A DNA stretch of 13,915 bases. Origin: JADDRA01 sp038233555. GTDB lineage: Bacteria; Actinomycetota; Acidimicrobiia; Acidimicrobiales; CADCSY01. Under the pieces are notes generated by a model that saw nothing but the letters and a program-made list of their open reading frames with translations, was not told the DNA's origin and did no database searches. Location of the stretch: contig JBBSLT010000054.1 of assembly GCA_038233555.1 (NCBI GenBank), positions 1 to 13,915 of the forward strand, given 5' to 3'. Shown in pieces: positions 12,509 through 13,915 of the stretch. The position numbers were made by a program, and so were the translations under genes. Position 1 is the stretch's first letter; every line of letters starts with the position of its first letter.

Positions 12509-12688
12509 CGGCGGGGCCCAGGTGTTGCGCCCGTAGTTGGAGCGCCGGGCCCACCCGCCTCGGGGAGCGGGGAACACCAGCCCGTCCGACTCGATCTCAC
12601 CCAGGCGGCGCTCGACCAGGGCGGCCAGGTCGACCCCGCCGGGGGTGCGGGAGGGGAACATCGTCACCCGCTGTCGTTGGAGTCCCAC
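12509..12688 (-). pseudogene. tyrosine recombinase, catalytic-domain fragment
   Basis: On the minus strand the reading RVTMFPSRTPGGVDLAALVE, RRLGEI, then DGLVFPAPRGGWARRSNYGR and NTW matches the mid-catalytic domain of actinobacterial phage/ICE integrases, between the first catalytic Arg and the HxxR box (typical form: DGLVFxxPRGGxxRRSNFxxxxW). The catalytic R, H-x-x-R and Tyr are all outside the fragment. It opens abruptly near 12688 and similarity ends at about 12509. The orientation is opposite to the N-terminal fragment at 10005-10190. The geometry fits one integrase gene split by an inversion with loss of the middle, or remnants of two elements. Confidence 0.65.
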
Positions 12689-12719
12689 CTGTGACGGGCA
12701 GGTTCGGTCAACGGTTGCC

Positions 12720-12728
12720 GGGGGGGGG
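12720..12728 (+). repeat. G9 homopolymer
   Basis: A run of nine G residues lies immediately before the readable part of the DUF427 remnant. Homopolymers of this length are prone to sequencing indels and to real slippage; it coincides with a loss of reading frame. Confidence 0.9.
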
Positions 12729-12924
12729 ACGACTGCTACCTACGGCCGAGCAGCCACAGCGGCGCCTGCCCGTGGAAGGGACAACCAGCTATTTCGACGT
12801 CGCGGTCGGTAACGCCGTGAACGCCCAGGCGGCTTGGACGTACCCGCAGCCCAGCGACCGGGCGGCCCCCCTCGTCGGTGACCGCGTAGCGGTCTGGCGC
12901 GGCGTGAGGATCGAATGCGACGGG
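12729..12924 (+). pseudogene. DUF427 protein remnant
   Basis: The reading DDCYLRPSSHSGACPWKG, then after a frame change near 12779, TTSYFDVAVGNAVNAQAAWT and YPQPSDRAAPLVGDRVAVWR followed by GVRIE, matches the DUF427 family (small cytoplasmic beta-rich proteins of about 90-120 residues, function unknown; hallmark CPWKG-x-x-SYF...AAWxYPxP...VAFWRGV). The N-terminal third is missing upstream of the G9 run. The frame continues without a stop into the next remnant, so the native end is also lost. Confidence 0.65.
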
Positions 12925-12987
12925 CCCACGGGTGAGGCTGCTGGCGGACGGTTGCGTCCCTGCTCGCCCGGCGGGGATGACAACGCG

Positions 12988-13270
12988 GTGAGCCGTTCCC
13001 GTTCGATGCTGATGGGTGCGGTGGCCGGCGCCGTCGCGCACCGCCGGCGTCCCCGCTGGTGGCGGGGTCTCGGGCTCGGCGTCATTGCCTGGAGCGCCTC
13101 CTATGCGACCTTGCCGCTCGCCAGCGTCTACAAGCCGATCTGGGAGTACGACGCCGACACGCTCAGCAAAGGACCTCAGCGCGAATCTCCTCTACGGCGC
13201 GGCGGCCGGCGCGACATACGTCGCCGCCCGACATGTCCGGCCCGAACCGACGACGAAGAAGGCACCGTGA
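12988..13270 (+). pseudogene. small membrane protein, frameshifted and probably 5'-truncated
   Basis: From GTG 12988: SRSRSMLMGAVAGAVAHRRR, PRWWRGLGLGVIAWSASYAT, LPLASVYKPIWEYDADTL, then after a frame change at an extra G near 13170, KDLSANLLYGAAAGATYVAA and a charged tail KKAP. The alternating helices and the WEYD...KDLSAxLxYG ending resemble DUF1440/YagU-like small membrane proteins; I am not sure of the family. Its stop overlaps the start of the radical SAM gene (GTGA), so the two were a coupled pair. Reading through requires one base to be removed. Confidence 0.5.
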
Positions 13271-13915
13271 CCGACATCCGCCCTGCCCGCGTCGACCGTG
13301 ACGAGGTCTTCCTCGAGTACACGAAGAGCATCTGCCCGGTCTGCAAGACCGTCGTCGATACCGAGGTGAACATCCGCGACAACGAGGTGTTCCTCCGGAA
13401 ACGGTGCCGCGAGCACGGCAGCTTTCGAGGCGTTGGTCTACGGCGACGCGGAGATGTACGCAGCGTCGCTGCGGTTCAACAAGCCGGGTACGCTCCCGCT
13501 GCAGACCCAGACCGAGGTCCATGACGGCTGCCGCTCGACTGCGGGCTCTGCCCCGACCACAAGCAGCACGCCTGCGTCGGGCTGATCGAGGTCAACACCA
13601 CCTGCAACCTCGACTGCCCGGTCTGCTTCGCCGACTCCGGCCATCAGCCGGACGGGTTCTCCCTCACGCTGGCTCAGGTCCTGGCGGGCCTCGACGCGTT
13701 CGTCGCCGCCGAAGGCGAACCCGAAGCCGTCCGGCGGGGAGCCGTCGATCCACCCGCAGATCCTCGAGTTCTGTACCATGGCCCGCGACAAGGGGGTGCG
13801 GTCGGTGGTGCTTAACACCAACGGCATCCGCCTCGCCCGCGATCCTTCCTTCGCCCGCGCGCTGGCGGCGCTCGACCCATCCCGCCGTGCGCGGCGTGGT
13901 GTTCCAGCCGGTCAC
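13267..13915 (+). pseudogene. tetraether-lipid-synthase-like radical SAM protein, frameshifted, runs off edge
   Basis: From GTG 13267 the restored protein has an N-terminal rubredoxin-like Cys module (YTKSICPVCKTVVDTEV ... RCREHGSF), then DGC(P)LDCGLCPDHKQHAC, then the radical SAM cluster motif CNLDCPVC (C-x3-C-x2-C, codons 13603-13626) followed by FADSG, then SGGEPSIHPQILEF and VVLNTNGIRLARDPSFAR. This order matches the MJ0619/Tes group, which joins lipid tails into membrane-spanning tetraethers in archaea, and its bacterial relatives of uncertain product. Breaks are near 13423-13425 (extra T), 13531 (missing base), 13731 (about 6 nt lost before GGEP) and 13877. After the last, the text jumps from ALDP to RGVVFQPVT, which normally lies much further downstream. 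The 3' end is outside the window. Confidence 0.7.

Noticed and set aside
12720..12728. G-quadruplex at the G9 run
   Set aside because: A single G run without neighbouring G tracts in the right pattern; more likely an indel hotspot.

Overview
The window is G+C-rich, uses GTG starts often, has 4-nt GTGA stop/start overlaps, and carries gene families common in high-G+C Gram-positives. These include a three-repeat SLH-like surface protein, an Arc/CopG-type antitoxin with a DUF5615 toxin, DUF421 and PRC-barrel genes. Taken together this suggests an actinomycete, most likely near Acidimicrobiia. The lineage is inferred from gene style, not from a marker gene.

Layout. The left flank (1-3400) holds a frameshifted acyl-ACP thioesterase-like gene, an intact toxin-antitoxin pair, a divergent family-2 glycosyltransferase missing two internal blocks, and a chimera joining the 5' end of a uroporphyrinogen-III synthase gene to the 3' end of a DUF952 gene. 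The centre (3433-9905) is clean. Leftward it has a membrane-anchored protein, a possible 14-codon leader, an SLH-like surface protein and a secreted DUF4331 protein, closed by a strong hairpin. Rightward it has a membrane-anchored TPR protein translationally coupled to a NicO-type nickel/cobalt exporter with His-rich loops. The right flank (9947-13915) starts with the 5' half of a tRNA-Lys(UUU) gene. That half runs into the 5' end of a tyrosine integrase, followed by DUF421 (YetF-like), a broken PRC-barrel gene, a voltage-sensor channel homologue without a recognisable K+ filter, an opposite-strand integrase fragment, and remnants of a DUF427 gene, a small membrane protein and a tetraether-lipid-synthase-like radical SAM gene that runs off the edge.

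How it fits together. The central block looks like one envelope-associated, possibly metal-related unit: two divergent transcription units, four or five exported or membrane proteins and one metal permease. Whether they act together is inference. The right flank looks like the scar of an integrative element at tRNA-Lys, with an inversion or deletions between two integrase fragments.

The flanks show frequent single-base frameshifts and internal deletions, whereas the 6.5-kb centre shows none. This may be real gene decay, or poorly supported sequence or assembly at the flanks. Any reading of the flanking genes as pseudogenes depends on which is true.
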